A DNA stretch of 43,486 nucleotides from NCBI GenBank assembly GCA_900539175.1, contig UQAW01000025.1:1-43486 (forward strand), written 5' to 3'. The notes under the pieces were generated by a model that was not told the DNA's origin, made no database searches, and saw nothing but the letters and a program-made list of their open reading frames with translations. This document shows, in pieces, positions 24,777 to 35,300 of this stretch (positions within the stretch are counted from its first letter, which is position 1; each line of letters begins with the position of its first letter). A program made the position numbers and the translations under genes. The stretch is from an uncultured Lachnospiraceae bacterium (GTDB lineage Bacteria; Bacillota; Clostridia; Lachnospirales; Lachnospiraceae).

Positions 24777-25679
24777 ATGAAAAAAAGCAGCTCATCTCTT
24801 GCAAAAAAAAGACAGAGAGATATCAATGTTGTGGCAGCTGTCTTTCTGGCTCCCGTAGTAATTTTATTAATTCTTTATATCTTCTATCCAATCGTGGATA
24901 CCTTTCGTGTGAGTGCGTATAAGTGGAATGGTATCTCGTCGAATCCTCAGTTTATCGGATTCAAGAACTGGTCTGTTTTGCTGAAAGATACACAATTCTG
25001 GACCGCATTTTTGAACAATATTGTTGTCATGATATTGTCTATCGTAATTCAGATTCCATTGGGGCTTGCGATGGCTACCTTTGTGGAATTTGCAGGAAAG
25101 AAATCAACCATATTTAAGGTGCTGTGGTTTATTCCTATGCTGATGTCATCGGTTGCAATCGGTTTTCTGTTTACCTATGCGCTGGCAACCAACGGAGGTA
25201 TCATCAGCAGCATCTCCCAGTTGTTCGGAGGAGGAAATATCGACCTGCTGGGGAATCCGAAACTGGCACTGTTTACCGTAATAGCAGTAATCGCATGGCA
25301 GTTTACTCCATTTTATATGGTATACAGTGTGGCTGGTTATACAAATGTTTCAGAAGATGTCTATGAAGCATCTCTGATTGACGGAGCAAATAAGAGACAG
25401 TATTTCTTTAAGATCGCACTTCCTTTGATGATGCCTACTTTGAAGAGTGCAGCAATCATGTCTATGGTTGGTTCTCTGAAGTACTTTGATCTGGTATACG
25501 TTATGACCGGAGGAGGTCCGGGAACTTCTACGGAACTGATGGCAACTTATATGTATAAGCTGTCATTCGCCCAGTTTAACATGGGTTACGGTTCAGCTGT
25601 TGCCGGAGGTATGTTTATCTTGATTTCGTTGATTTCTCTGGTGACCATGAGGGTATTGAACGGAAAGAAGGAGGCTTAA
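24777..25679 (+). CDS. CUT1 sugar ABC transporter permease, MalF-like
   Basis: This 300-residue inner-membrane permease has six predicted helices. The EAA loop that docks the ATPase is YEASLIDGANKRQYFFKIALPLMMPT at about residues 197-222. AAAGGAGG lies 8 bases before ATG. It pairs with the next permease, 6 bases downstream. No ATPase is encoded here, as is usual for CUT1 systems of Firmicutes that share an MsmX/UgpC-type ATPase; that partner is assumed, not seen. Confidence 0.95.
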   Translation: MKKSSSSLAKKRQRDINVVAAVFLAPVVILLILYIFYPIVDTFRVSAYKWNGISSNPQFIGFKNWSVLLKDTQFWTAFLNNIVVMILSIVIQIPLGLAMATFVEFAGKKSTIFKVLWFIPMLMSSVAIGFLFTYALATNGGIISSISQLFGGGNIDLLGNPKLALFTVIAVIAWQFTPFYMVYSVAGYTNVSEDVYEASLIDGANKRQYFFKIALPLMMPTLKSAAIMSMVGSLKYFDLVYVMTGGGPGTSTELMATYMYKLSFAQFNMGYGSAVAGGMFILISLISLVTMRVLNGKKEA

Positions 25680-25685
25680 AAGGAT

Positions 25686-26537
25686 ATGGAACAACAATAT
25701 AAGAAAAGTAGAATCAAAAGCAGAATATCCTGGGCTATCGCAATCATCCTTGCTCTGTTTGCAGTGGTAGTTTCCATAACGCCCTTTATCTTTATGGTAT
25801 TGAACTCTTTCAAGGATAAATTCGAGATGCTGACCAAGGGTGTGTTTGCCCTTCCGGACAAACTGAATATCGGCAATTACACGGAAGTAATTCAAGGCAA
25901 TTTCTGGAGTTATTTTTTCAACAGTGTCGTTGTCTTAGTGGTTTCGCTTGTGTTGCTGCTGATGATTTCGGCATTTGCGTCTTATCCATTGTCACGGTTT
26001 AAATTCCGTCTGAACGGTTTCCTGTATGGTCTTATCGTGGCATGTATGTCAATTCCGATACATATTACTTTGATTCCGGTCTTTAAGATGAGCCAGCAGT
26101 TGAATCTGTATGATAAAATCTGGGCTTTGATCGGACCGTATGTGGCCATGGGAATTCCGATTTCCGTGTTTATTCTTACCGGTTTCATGAAAGGGATCCC
26201 GAGAGAAATTGAAGAAGCTGCCGAGATTGACGGATGCGGAAAGTTCAAGATGTTTTTTAAAATTATTCTGCCGATGGCAAAGCCGGGATTATCTACACTG
26301 GCAATTTATAATGGTGTTAATATGTGGAATGAGTTCAGTTTTGCTTATACACTGACACAGAGTTCACAGAACCGTACACTTCCCCTTGCTGTATGGGAAT
26401 TCCGCGGACAGTACTCCATGAATACACCGTTGATTATGGCAGTTCTGACATTGACTGTTCTTCCAATGATTATTCTGTTCATTTTTGCTCAGGATAAACT
26501 GGTAAAGGGTATGGCAGCCGGGGCAGTCAAAGGTTGA
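25686..26537 (+). CDS. CUT1 sugar ABC transporter permease, MalG-like
   Basis: This 283-residue permease has six helices. The EAA loop EEAAEIDGCGKFKMFFKIILPMAKPG lies at about residues 177-202. Its ribosome site, AAGGAGG, lies inside the end of the previous gene, so the two permeases are translated together. It would form the membrane channel with the MalF-like partner and receive sugar from the lipoprotein encoded at 23229. Confidence 0.95.
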   Translation: MEQQYKKSRIKSRISWAIAIILALFAVVVSITPFIFMVLNSFKDKFEMLTKGVFALPDKLNIGNYTEVIQGNFWSYFFNSVVVLVVSLVLLLMISAFASYPLSRFKFRLNGFLYGLIVACMSIPIHITLIPVFKMSQQLNLYDKIWALIGPYVAMGIPISVFILTGFMKGIPREIEEAAEIDGCGKFKMFFKIILPMAKPGLSTLAIYNGVNMWNEFSFAYTLTQSSQNRTLPLAVWEFRGQYSMNTPLIMAVLTLTVLPMIILFIFAQDKLVKGMAAGAVKG

Positions 26538-26592
26538 TGAAAATCTTAAAAGCTGAAAGAAATAAGCGGCGGATTCATAGCAAATGGGAGGG

Positions 26593-26634
26593 AGCCTGGA
26601 AAACCGGAAAAGAGAAACAACGGTTTTTCAGGCT
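26593..26634 (+). terminator. Hairpin after the transporter operon
   Basis: AGCCTGGAAAACCG (26593-26606) pairs with CGGTTTTTCAGGCT (26621-26634) at 13 of 14 positions. No T-run follows, so it may be a processing or partial termination site. Confidence 0.5.
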
Positions 26635-26679
26635 AATACTGATTTCAAGAAAAATATATTCAATCGGTTGGAATTTTTG

Positions 26680-26685
26680 TATAAT
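26680..26685 (+). promoter_or_regulatory. Probable -10 element of the second kinase gene
   Basis: A perfect TATAAT lies 34 bases before the kinase start. The -35 is poor (TTCAAT or ATTCAA), which could mean activator dependence. Confidence 0.45.
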
Positions 26686-26719
26686 AGACCTATAGATTTA
26701 AGAAAATGGGGAAGAAAAG

Positions 26720-28507
26720 ATGAAGAAACGTGACGTAAAAGAGCAGATCACCAATTGGAATCTGAAGAAAAAAATCAGTTTTTTTATATCGCTGCTTATT
26801 ATGGGAACTTCGTTGATCATATTGACTGCTTCCACATTTTCTGCATTTTATTATATGACGAATCAGACCAGAGAGATGGCAACTTCCCAGTTGGAAACAT
26901 TGGCATCGAATTACGATGATACATTGGAGCAGTACCAGAATCTGGCGGTTGCCCTGGTGATCAATGACAGTGTGCAGAAGTACTGTGCCAGCGATGTAAA
27001 GCGGGGACTGCAGTACGAGCAGCAGGCAAGCAATGTCTATAATATTCTGCTGAATATGTTGAATGTGCAGAACAATATGAACTTTGCGGTGGTGAGCCGG
27101 GATGATACAGAAGATTATGTTTATAAAGGCAACAGCAGCGTAGTGGATGCACGTTTTGAAGTGGTATATGAACAGGATTATGAGGAAAGCATTTCGGCAA
27201 AAGAAGGCAGTACGGTGAGGATGAGCTTTGCAAATCATTATTTCCGCAATGAAGGATATACGCTGACTTTATATCATCCGATTTATGCAACCACCAGAAT
27301 GGTGCATAAAAATGGAATGCTGGTTATGAATCTGAGTGATAATCTGGTAGAGCAGCTTCGGGAGGATACCACGCAGTCCCTGGATTCGGAGTTATTCCTT
27401 ATGGACATTAACGGAAAACGGGTGTCCATTGCAGATAAGAAGAAAATCGGGAAACAGGTTGATTATCTGAAACGTATAAAAGGAAGCAGAGGAAGCTTCC
27501 AGGCAGACGGAGCGCTGATTATCTACCAGAGAATCGGAAAATGGAATTACTATCTGGTCAATGAGATTCCCATGTTCGAGTTATACAAAGGAAGTTTTGG
27601 AAACATAACGATTTTGCTTGGTGTAATTGTCCTGATGAGCGTCTTGAGCATTGCCCTTTTAAGACGAATGATTCAGACATTTTACCGGCCAATCGACAGG
27701 GTTGTCTCTGTCATGGATCAGGTAGCCGAGGGAACTTTGGAAGTTCGGATTGATACCGAGAGCATGGATGCAGACAGCAGGAAACTGGCAGTGGGATTTA
27801 ATTCCATGATGGATGAGATTGCTGTGCTTATGGAGCAGGTGAAAGTGGAGCAGCATCAGTTGGAGCAAATTCGGTTTAATGCACTGCAGTCGCAGATACA
27901 GCCTCATTTTCTATATAATACATTGGAATGTATTCACTGGCAGGCAATTGCTGACGGGAATAAAGAGATTTCAACGATGGTCAAGGCGTTGGCGCAGTAT
28001 TACCGCGTATGTTTGAGCAGAGGGAAGGAAATCATTTCACTGAAGCAGGAGCTGGATCATATCCGATCTTATCTGATTATCCAGAATATGCGTTATGATA
28101 ATATCATAGAGCTGGATGTGCAGGTAGATGCGTGTTATGATGATGTCAAGATTCCCAAAATGACGCTGCAGCCGTTGATTGAAAATTCTATTTATCACGG
28201 AATACGTGTAAAGGAAGGGAAAAGAGGCGTTGTAGAGATCCGGATACGGCAGGAAGATTCGGATGTATGGATTGTTGTTGCAGACAGTGGTACCGGTATG
28301 AGCCAGGAGGAAATTGATGAGATGAATCAGTCAATCTCTGTCTATGATGAATCCTTTGGCTACGGAGTCAGAAATGTGAACAAGCGGATTGAGATTATGT
28401 TTGGTCCGAAGTATGGCCTGCATTTCCGGAAGAATGAGCACGAAGGTGTTTCGGTGGAGATACATCTTCCCAGAGAGGCAGATATTGAATGCAAGGGGGT
28501 TCTATGA
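26720..28507 (+). CDS. YesM-type sensor histidine kinase of the xylan locus
   Basis: This 595-residue kinase has a membrane helix at about 20-45, an extracytoplasmic dCache-like region at about 46-290, a second helix at about 292-315, a HAMP domain, a His_kinase domain with H396 in QSQIQPHFLYNT, and a HATPase domain with LQPLIENSIYHGI, ADSGTGM and GYGVRNVNKRI. GGGGAAG precedes ATG. The stop overlaps the regulator start in ATGA. It probably senses a sugar or the loaded binding protein and activates the xylosidase and importer genes through the next gene product; this role is inferred from position. Confidence 0.95.
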   Translation: MKKRDVKEQITNWNLKKKISFFISLLIMGTSLIILTASTFSAFYYMTNQTREMATSQLETLASNYDDTLEQYQNLAVALVINDSVQKYCASDVKRGLQYEQQASNVYNILLNMLNVQNNMNFAVVSRDDTEDYVYKGNSSVVDARFEVVYEQDYEESISAKEGSTVRMSFANHYFRNEGYTLTLYHPIYATTRMVHKNGMLVMNLSDNLVEQLREDTTQSLDSELFLMDINGKRVSIADKKKIGKQVDYLKRIKGSRGSFQADGALIIYQRIGKWNYYLVNEIPMFELYKGSFGNITILLGVIVLMSVLSIALLRRMIQTFYRPIDRVVSVMDQVAEGTLEVRIDTESMDADSRKLAVGFNSMMDEIAVLMEQVKVEQHQLEQIRFNALQSQIQPHFLYNTLECIHWQAIADGNKEISTMVKALAQYYRVCLSRGKEIISLKQELDHIRSYLIIQNMRYDNIIELDVQVDACYDDVKIPKMTLQPLIENSIYHGIRVKEGKRGVVEIRIRQEDSDVWIVVADSGTGMSQEEIDEMNQSISVYDESFGYGVRNVNKRIEIMFGPKYGLHFRKNEHEGVSVEIHLPREADIECKGVL

Positions 28508-30075
28508 TGTATAAAGCGCTGGTGGTTGATGATGAGAAGATGATCCGTATGGGGATTAAGGGTGGAATACCCTGGAAAGAAATCGGCATTGGTGAGGTGT
28601 ATACTGCAGCATCGGCAAGAGAAGCTTTGCTGTTGATTGAAGAACATCGGCCGGAGATTCTGCTGACAGATATCAGTATGACTGAGATGACAGGATTAAG
28701 TCTGATTGAACAGATCCGGAAAGAGAATGAGGAGATGCGGATTCTGGTGCTGACAGGATATGATCGTTTTGATTATGCAAGGCAGTGTCTTCAGATGCGG
28801 GTGCAGAACTTCCTGTTAAAGCCGATTGATGAGGAGGAATTGACGGCAGCTATCAAAGAACAGGTGGACATTCTGGAAAGTCTGCGGGTCAGCCGTGAAG
28901 AAAACAGCAGGCAGAGGAGAACCGAAGGCGCCAGGCAGCAGATGGAGCTGGAGCGGTATATGCGGGATCGGGTTCACCAGAGAAAGAATACCGGAAGAGA
29001 AGCCTGTCTTCCTGAGGAGCTGGTGCAGGACAGAAATCAGGAGATGCAGATTGCGATTTTGATTCCGGATCTGTATCTGGATCAGTCGAAGCCAGAAGAG
29101 AATTTAAGAGGGCTGACAATAAAAAATATCTGTATCGGACTGATCGATTCCAGAAGGAGCGGTGTCACCTTTATGGATGAGGATGGGAAATTGGTTCTGA
29201 TGTTTTATACCGGACGGGAAGAGGTGGATGTTACCAGTGAAATTCAGGAATTGAGCCAGATTCTGGAAGATGAATATGAGATGAAGCCGCGGATTGTACT
29301 GGGCGGGAAGGTTATGGGACTGGATTCGATTCATATCTCTTATAATGATGCAGTCTACCTGTTGGAGCATGAGAGGGAAGGAATTCAGGGGATTGTCCGT
29401 TCCAACAAGGAGCAGAGCCGGGAAAATCTGTTTCAGGATGCCTATCGGGAGATGAAACAGTCGATGGCATCGGGGATTGCCAATGGTGATTATGTGATGC
29501 ATGTTTATGAGAGCTTTCAGAAAGCAACGGTTTCCTACAATCTTTCCCGGATACAGGTTCAGAAATGTTGTTTTGAGATTGCGGCGTCTGTCTATTATTC
29601 TTATATTACAGAGACCGGAGAGGGAATTGATAATAAGTTGGAAGCATTGATGAAATCGCTGATGGGTGTTGACCGGGAGGAAAGTCTGGAAGTAACGGGG
29701 ATGTTTCTAAAGCAGCTGCTGTTTAAGGAGGAGGGTGACCGTCATGAGATTATCGCGAAAGCAAAGCGTTATATTGATGAGCATCTGGAATGTGATCTTT
29801 CGGTGGCAAGCCTTGCGGAAGCATTTTATGTTTCTCCGAATTACTTTTCACGGCTCTTTAAGAAGGTAATGGGAGAAGGGTGCAACGAATACATTGTACG
29901 GAAACGAATTGATAAGTCCAAATCGTTGTTAGAGACTACTACGATCAAGGCTGGTAAGATCGCGTTGATGGTTGGTTATAATGATACAAATTATTTTTCC
30001 ATGGCATTTAAGAAACATACGGGCATGTCTCCTACGAAGTATCGTGAGATGATGCAGGAAAAGGAGAGAAGTTGA
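28504..30075 (+). CDS. YesN-type response regulator of the xylan locus
   Basis: This 523-residue regulator has a receiver domain (1-120) with phospho-acceptor D56 in ILLTDISM and the lysine in FLLKPID. A long variable linker follows, then a C-terminal AraC-type pair of helix-turn-helix motifs (LSVASLAEAFYVSPNYFSRLFKKVMG and VGYNDTNYFSMAFKKHTGMSPTKYR). The start is taken at ATG 28504, which overlaps the kinase stop, with AAGGGGG 4-5 bases upstream; ATG 28507 is equally plausible. The longer start at 28489 would read through the ribosome site. It is a paralog of the regulator at 781. Confidence 0.95.
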   Translation: MMYKALVVDDEKMIRMGIKGGIPWKEIGIGEVYTAASAREALLLIEEHRPEILLTDISMTEMTGLSLIEQIRKENEEMRILVLTGYDRFDYARQCLQMRVQNFLLKPIDEEELTAAIKEQVDILESLRVSREENSRQRRTEGARQQMELERYMRDRVHQRKNTGREACLPEELVQDRNQEMQIAILIPDLYLDQSKPEENLRGLTIKNICIGLIDSRRSGVTFMDEDGKLVLMFYTGREEVDVTSEIQELSQILEDEYEMKPRIVLGGKVMGLDSIHISYNDAVYLLEHEREGIQGIVRSNKEQSRENLFQDAYREMKQSMASGIANGDYVMHVYESFQKATVSYNLSRIQVQKCCFEIAASVYYSYITETGEGIDNKLEALMKSLMGVDREESLEVTGMFLKQLLFKEEGDRHEIIAKAKRYIDEHLECDLSVASLAEAFYVSPNYFSRLFKKVMGEGCNEYIVRKRIDKSKSLLETTTIKAGKIALMVGYNDTNYFSMAFKKHTGMSPTKYREMMQEKERS

Positions 30076-30096
30076 TAGAAGAAAGGCAGTGAAATC

Positions 30097-31119
30097 GTGA
30101 AGAATAAGAGGTACATGAAAAAATTGGCGGAACGTGCAGTGTTCCTGTTGACTGCAGGAATGATGCTTGCCGGGTGTCAGAAATCAGATCAGGGAAATAT
30201 CAGAGAACTAAGGATACGGGAAGAAACCAGCCGCATGGAAGAATGGCAGGAAAAGCTTGAACAGGATGATGGTCAGGAGACTTTAACGGCGAATGCAATC
30301 AGAGGTTTGAATGTGGTGAAAGACGGCGAAACTGTTTTTGATGTTTCCTATGAACCAAAGACTTATAAAGAGGCATTTGATTTTTGGAATATTGCGGTTC
30401 CTTATGAATCTATGGTCTCTGTAGATACAGAAAGTCTGTATGACCTGTTCGAAACGGTGGCACAGCTTCCATGTATTCCGGTTTCTGGGATCAGCAGCGA
30501 GGAGGCGGGAATCGAAGGCAGCCAGACATCGCTGTTTATCGCTTATAACGGTGAGCAGAGAGAAGGAGAAAAGGGCGGAGCCGATCCTACCAAGGCCAGA
30601 AAAATTCTTGTGGGAAATCAGGATGGAAATGGTAATTATTACGTGGAGATTGAGGGAAACGATTCTATCTGTCAGGTGAATCAGCTATGGTTGGATACGA
30701 TCTTAGAGTTAGATCCTTATCAGTATATTCTCAAAATCCCGTTTCTTGCAGGCATCGATACTGTGGAACAGGTGAAGGTAAGTATCGGGGATGACACGTT
30801 GTTATTGCAGAAGACAGAAGATACTTGTAAAATCGGCAAAGAAAAAGTTGAGAGGTCAGAGTATAATGCGTTTTATAACCAGTTATTAAGTGTATTGGTC
30901 AGCGGAGAGGTTGAGAAAAAAGGAGTAGATCCGGGACAGAGGAAACCGGTCTTGACAATGCAGTTTTATCGAAATACGGAAGATGCCCCAGATGTGGAAG
31001 TGACGTATTATGAATATAATGAAGAATACATGTCTATCAATGTCAATGGAAAGGAATTTTTCCTGGCAGAGCGTCAGGATGTAGAGAATTTGCAACAACT
31101 GATAAAAGAGCATTTGTAA
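30097..31119 (+). CDS. Lipoprotein with DUF4340-like repeats
   Basis: This 340-residue lipoprotein has a signal peptide and lipobox LAGC (C27). The outer part is beta-rich, with paired units such as ITVEQ-like VEQVKVSIGDDTLLLQKTEDTCKIG and an ESLYDLFETVAQLPCIPV segment. That pattern is reminiscent of DUF4340 domains, although no database match can be checked here. GTG 30097 with AAAGGCAG upstream is taken as start; ATG 30115 is an alternative. It follows the response regulator by 21 bases, so it is probably the third gene of the sensor operon and may be an accessory to sensing. Function is unknown. Confidence 0.6.
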   Translation: MKNKRYMKKLAERAVFLLTAGMMLAGCQKSDQGNIRELRIREETSRMEEWQEKLEQDDGQETLTANAIRGLNVVKDGETVFDVSYEPKTYKEAFDFWNIAVPYESMVSVDTESLYDLFETVAQLPCIPVSGISSEEAGIEGSQTSLFIAYNGEQREGEKGGADPTKARKILVGNQDGNGNYYVEIEGNDSICQVNQLWLDTILELDPYQYILKIPFLAGIDTVEQVKVSIGDDTLLLQKTEDTCKIGKEKVERSEYNAFYNQLLSVLVSGEVEKKGVDPGQRKPVLTMQFYRNTEDAPDVEVTYYEYNEEYMSINVNGKEFFLAERQDVENLQQLIKEHL

Positions 31120-31182
31120 AATCATTCTATGGAGTGAGAGAGTCATTAAGTGCAGTGGTTGGGAGATTCAGATATATGAAAA

Positions 31183-31217
31183 GAGCAGGCTGTGATTTAC
31201 GTACAGCCTGCTTTTTT
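31183..31217 (+). terminator. Bidirectional intrinsic terminator
   Basis: GCAGGCTGT (31185-31193) pairs with ACAGCCTGC (31203-31211), followed by T6. The A-run on the left gives a T-run for the minus-strand oxidoreductase, so it serves both converging transcripts. Confidence 0.9.
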
Positions 31218-31226
31218 CATAAGAGA

Positions 31227-32201
31227 CTAAGCTTCGCCGGGAAAACGTATGCCCCATGCTGTACGAAGTCCATCCATCAGTTCCATGATCCGAATGGTTT
31301 CCCTATGCGGCATTTGCGGGCATTCAATTGCTCCCTGTTCCAGTGCCTTTTTACATGCCAGAACTTCGTATTCGTATCCATTAATTTGTTTTGGGATTTC
31401 ATACCGGACAGTAAGTTCATAATCCAGATTATAAACGCGAATTTCTTCACAATTATTAATATTTTGAACTTCAATAAATCCCTTGTCGCCATGAATGACG
31501 CCTTCCCGGTTTGACTGGGCCAGCATCGTTGCATAGAGATAGGCTGCTTTGCCGTCCTCATAGATCAGCGTGATGCTGTCCTGACTGTCCACGCCGGTTT
31601 CTGTCTTCACACAAGTAGAACTGATTTCTTTTACGTTGGTTCCGAATACCATGGAGGCAAAATTAATCGGGTATACGCCCAGATCCAACAGTGCGCCTCC
31701 GGCAAGTTCCGGTCTTTTCATACGTTCCAGATGTCCGTTCGCATATCCCAGATTTGCGCTTAAGGATGTGACATTGCCGATGATTCCGCTGGCTACAAGA
31801 TCGTCAATCATCTTGCGGCTTGGCATATAACGTGTCCAGATTGCTTCCGTAACCAGGACATTCTTTTCTTCTGCCAATGTAAGCAATTCTTTTGCCTGTT
31901 TTGCATTCATGGTAAATGCTTTTTCTACAAGTGCAGCTTTTCCGTGTTCCACACAAAGCTTTGCCGGTTCAAAGTGATGACTGTGCGGCGTTGCAATATA
32001 TACAAGATCCACCATAGGATCTTCGATCAGTGCTTGATAGCTGCCGTATGCTTTTTGAAATCCCCACTGTACTGCGAATGCTTCTGCCTTTTCAAGGTTT
32101 CTGGAAGCAATGGCATATGCTTCTACAGAATCATCCAGACCGTTGATTGCCTCTGCCATTTTACAGGCGATATTTCCTGCTCCTAAAATACCTACTTTCA
32201 T
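31227..32201 (-). CDS. Gfo/Idh/MocA-family NAD(P)-dependent oxidoreductase
   Basis: This 324-residue dehydrogenase has an N-terminal Rossmann fold, with nucleotide motif GILGAGNIA at residues 4-12, and VEKAFTMN in place of the usual EKP. That variant resembles dimeric dihydrodiol dehydrogenase and NADP-dependent D-xylose dehydrogenase relatives. The C-terminal half is the mixed alpha/beta GFO domain. ATG 32201 is chosen because GGAGG lies 6 bases upstream; the longer frame to 32264 has no ribosome site. It converges on the xylan sensor operon. A sugar substrate is plausible from context but unproven. Confidence 0.85.
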   Translation of the reverse strand: MKVGILGAGNIACKMAEAINGLDDSVEAYAIASRNLEKAEAFAVQWGFQKAYGSYQALIEDPMVDLVYIATPHSHHFEPAKLCVEHGKAALVEKAFTMNAKQAKELLTLAEEKNVLVTEAIWTRYMPSRKMIDDLVASGIIGNVTSLSANLGYANGHLERMKRPELAGGALLDLGVYPINFASMVFGTNVKEISSTCVKTETGVDSQDSITLIYEDGKAAYLYATMLAQSNREGVIHGDKGFIEVQNINNCEEIRVYNLDYELTVRYEIPKQINGYEYEVLACKKALEQGAIECPQMPHRETIRIMELMDGLRTAWGIRFPGEA

Positions 32202-32292
32202 TAGCTGCCTCCAATTATATAGATCATTTTTCCTTATGTTATCATCATACCACGTCCGCTGCACAATTACTACAGCAACAAATAAGATTATC

Positions 32293-32321
32293 TGTTACTT
32301 TGGGCTTTGGAATGCTATAAT
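32293..32321 (+). promoter_or_regulatory. Extended -10 promoter of addBA
   Basis: TGC followed by TATAAT (32313-32321) forms an extended -10. A weak -35, TGTTAC, lies 17 bases before it (32293-32298). The region 32202-32367 holds nothing else recognisable. Confidence 0.6.
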
Positions 32322-32367
32322 GAACAATAGAAGAAAATCTTAACCCATGTATGATTGGAGAAAAAGA

Positions 32368-35300
32368 ATGTCGTTACAGTTGATTCTCGGAAGTTCAGGA
32401 GTGGGAAAATCCTACTATAGTTTTACAAAAATAATTGAGGAATCCAGGAAAAATCCGGAGAAAAATTATCTGGTAATTGTTCCGGAGCAGTTTACGATGC
32501 AGACGCAAAAAGAGCTGGTGTCACTTCATCCGGATCAGGGAATTATGAATATTGATGTGCTCAGTTTTCAGCGTCTGGCTTATCGTGTATTTGAGGAAGT
32601 CGGAGGCGGGACCAATCCTGTTCTGGAGGAGACGGGCAAGACGTTAGTATTGCAGCGTGTTGCTCAGGAACAGCAGAAAAAGTTGAAGGTATTAGGCACG
32701 AATCTGAAGCGGACGGGAGCGGTTGCACAGATGAAATCGCTGGTGTCAGAATTGATGCAGTATCAGGTGAACCCGGAAAGTCTGGAACAATGGGCGAGGG
32801 AGGCGGAAGGGAAGCAGATGCTGTCCTGTAAGCTGCAGGATATCAGTACGATATATGACGGTTTTCTGAAATTTATGGAAGGAAGATACATTGCGGGAGA
32901 AGAAGTACTGGATGTCCTTTGTCAGCGGATCGGGCAGTCAGAACTGGTGAAAGGAAGCACGGTACTTCTGGATGGATTTACAGGATTTACACCGGTTCAA
33001 AATCAGGTGGTGGGAGAATTGCTGCGGCTGAGTGAGAGGGTTTATGTGACAGCAGCGATTGATGAAAAGGAAGACCCTTTTCACTATGACGGACCGCACC
33101 GGCTTTTTTCCATGACGAAAAAGATGATTGGCAAATTAGTGCAGACCTGTCAGGAATCAAAGGTTGACATAGAAGACCCTGTTCGATTAAAGTTCCATAA
33201 AAACAGCCGTTTTGCGCATGCACCTGCGCTGGGGGCGTTGGAAGCGAATCTCTTCCGATACCGGAATTACAGCTATCCTTCCCAGCAGGAAGAAATCGTT
33301 ATCCGGGCAGCGGAAGATCCGCAGTCTGAACTTGAGGCTGCAGCCATTACGATTCACAGGCTCGTAAGAGAGCAGGGATATCGTTACAAAGATTTTGCGG
33401 TTGTTACAGGTGATCTGACAACTTACGGGCATTATGCGGAGCAAGTTTTTGGGAAACTGCAGATTCCCTGCTTTGTCGATGAGAAGCATTCAGTATTGAT
33501 GAATCCATTGGTGGAATTTATGCGTTCTGCGGTAGATCTTGCGGTTCAGAATTTCAGTTATGAAAGTGTGTTTCGGTATCTGCGTTGCGGAATGAGCAGT
33601 CTGACCATGGAGGAAGTTGATGAACTGGAGAACTACTGTATTGCCCTTGGTATCCGCGGAAAGAAGAAGTATGAAGAGAAATGGGTCCGTGTATACAGAG
33701 GAATGAACAAGGCGAAATTGGAAGAGATTAATACATTGCGGGAGCGGTTTCTGGATGAAGTATCCGAATTTATACAGGGATTCAAAGAGAAAAATCTGAC
33801 TGTGGAGAAACGAACCAGAGTGCTGTATCAGTTTATCTGTGCAAATAATATACAGGAGAAATTGAAGATCAGAGAACTGGAATTCAAGGCAGCAGGCAAT
33901 ACTGCCATGGAGCGGGAGTATGGTCAGATTTATGGGATTATCATGAATCTGCTGGATAAACTTGTGGAGGTTCTGGGAACAGAGACAATTCGTATTGCCC
34001 ACTATCAGGAGATTCTGGAAGCCGGTTTTCTGGAGGTGCAGGTAGGGTTGATTCCGCCTGCGGCAGATCAGGTGATGATTGGAGATATTGAGCGTACCAG
34101 ATTGAAAGATGTAAAGATTCTGTTCTTTGTGGGAATCAATGAGGGTGTGATTCCAAAACCGGTTTCCAGGGCGGGAATTCTCTCAGAACCGGATCGGGAA
34201 TATCTCCAGAAGCAGGAGATTGAACTGGCTCCCACCGCCCGGGAAGAGATGTATATGCAGCGGTTTTATTTGTATCTGAATCTCACAAAACCTTCAGAAA
34301 AATTGTATCTTTCCTATTGCAAATCCAATAGTAAAGGCGAGGCTATGCTGCCCTCTTATCTGATTGGTATGATTCGGAAACTATATCCTGAAATTCAGAC
34401 GGAGGATCTGAAAGCGTGTGATCTGCTGTGGCGGTTGGAGACGCCTGACAGCGCGCTGAAACCCCTGGCGGAGGGGTTACGGCAATGGAAGGAGGGAGAG
34501 CGGGATCCGGTATGGGAGGAACTTTACAGTTGGTATTACAGCGATAAGAATTGGAAGAAAGCGGCGGAAGAATTGGTAACAGCGGCATTTTATGAAAATC
34601 CGGGAGAAGCTATCAGCAAGGCGGTTGCGAAGGCGATGTATGGCAATGTGTTGGTTAATTCTGCTACACGTCTGGAACAGTTTGCTGCCTGTGCGTTTGC
34701 TCATTTCGTAAAATATGGGTTGGAATTGGAGAAACGTCCTACTTATGAATTCAATGACGCCGACATGGGAAGTATTATGCACACCGCACTGGAACATTTC
34801 TCTCAGAAACTATCTGTAAATGGGCTGCATTGGAGAGATTTGACAGAGGAATTGCGGGAAAAACTGATCGATGAGAGTGTGGAGGAATTGGTACACGATT
34901 ATGGAAATACCATTCTTCACAGCAGCAGCCGGAATCTGTATATGATCACCCGGGTGAAACGGATGCTGCGCCGGACGGTCTGGGCGCTGCAGACACAGGT
35001 GGAAAAAGGCCGGTTTGAGCCGGGAGGATTCGAGGTCTCATTTGCGATGGAAGACAATCTGGATGCCATCAATTTTGAACTTGCGCCGGATGAAAAAGTC
35101 AAGTTAAGAGGGCGTATTGACCGGATGGATGTCTGTGAGACGGAAGATAAGGTTTATGTGAAAATTATCGATTATAAATCCGGAAATACCTCCTTGAATC
35201 TGGTGGAATTATATTATGGATTACAGATTCAGCTTGTGGTATACATGAATGCTGCCGTAGAGTTGGAACAGAAAAAGCATCCGGGTAAGCAGGTAGAACC

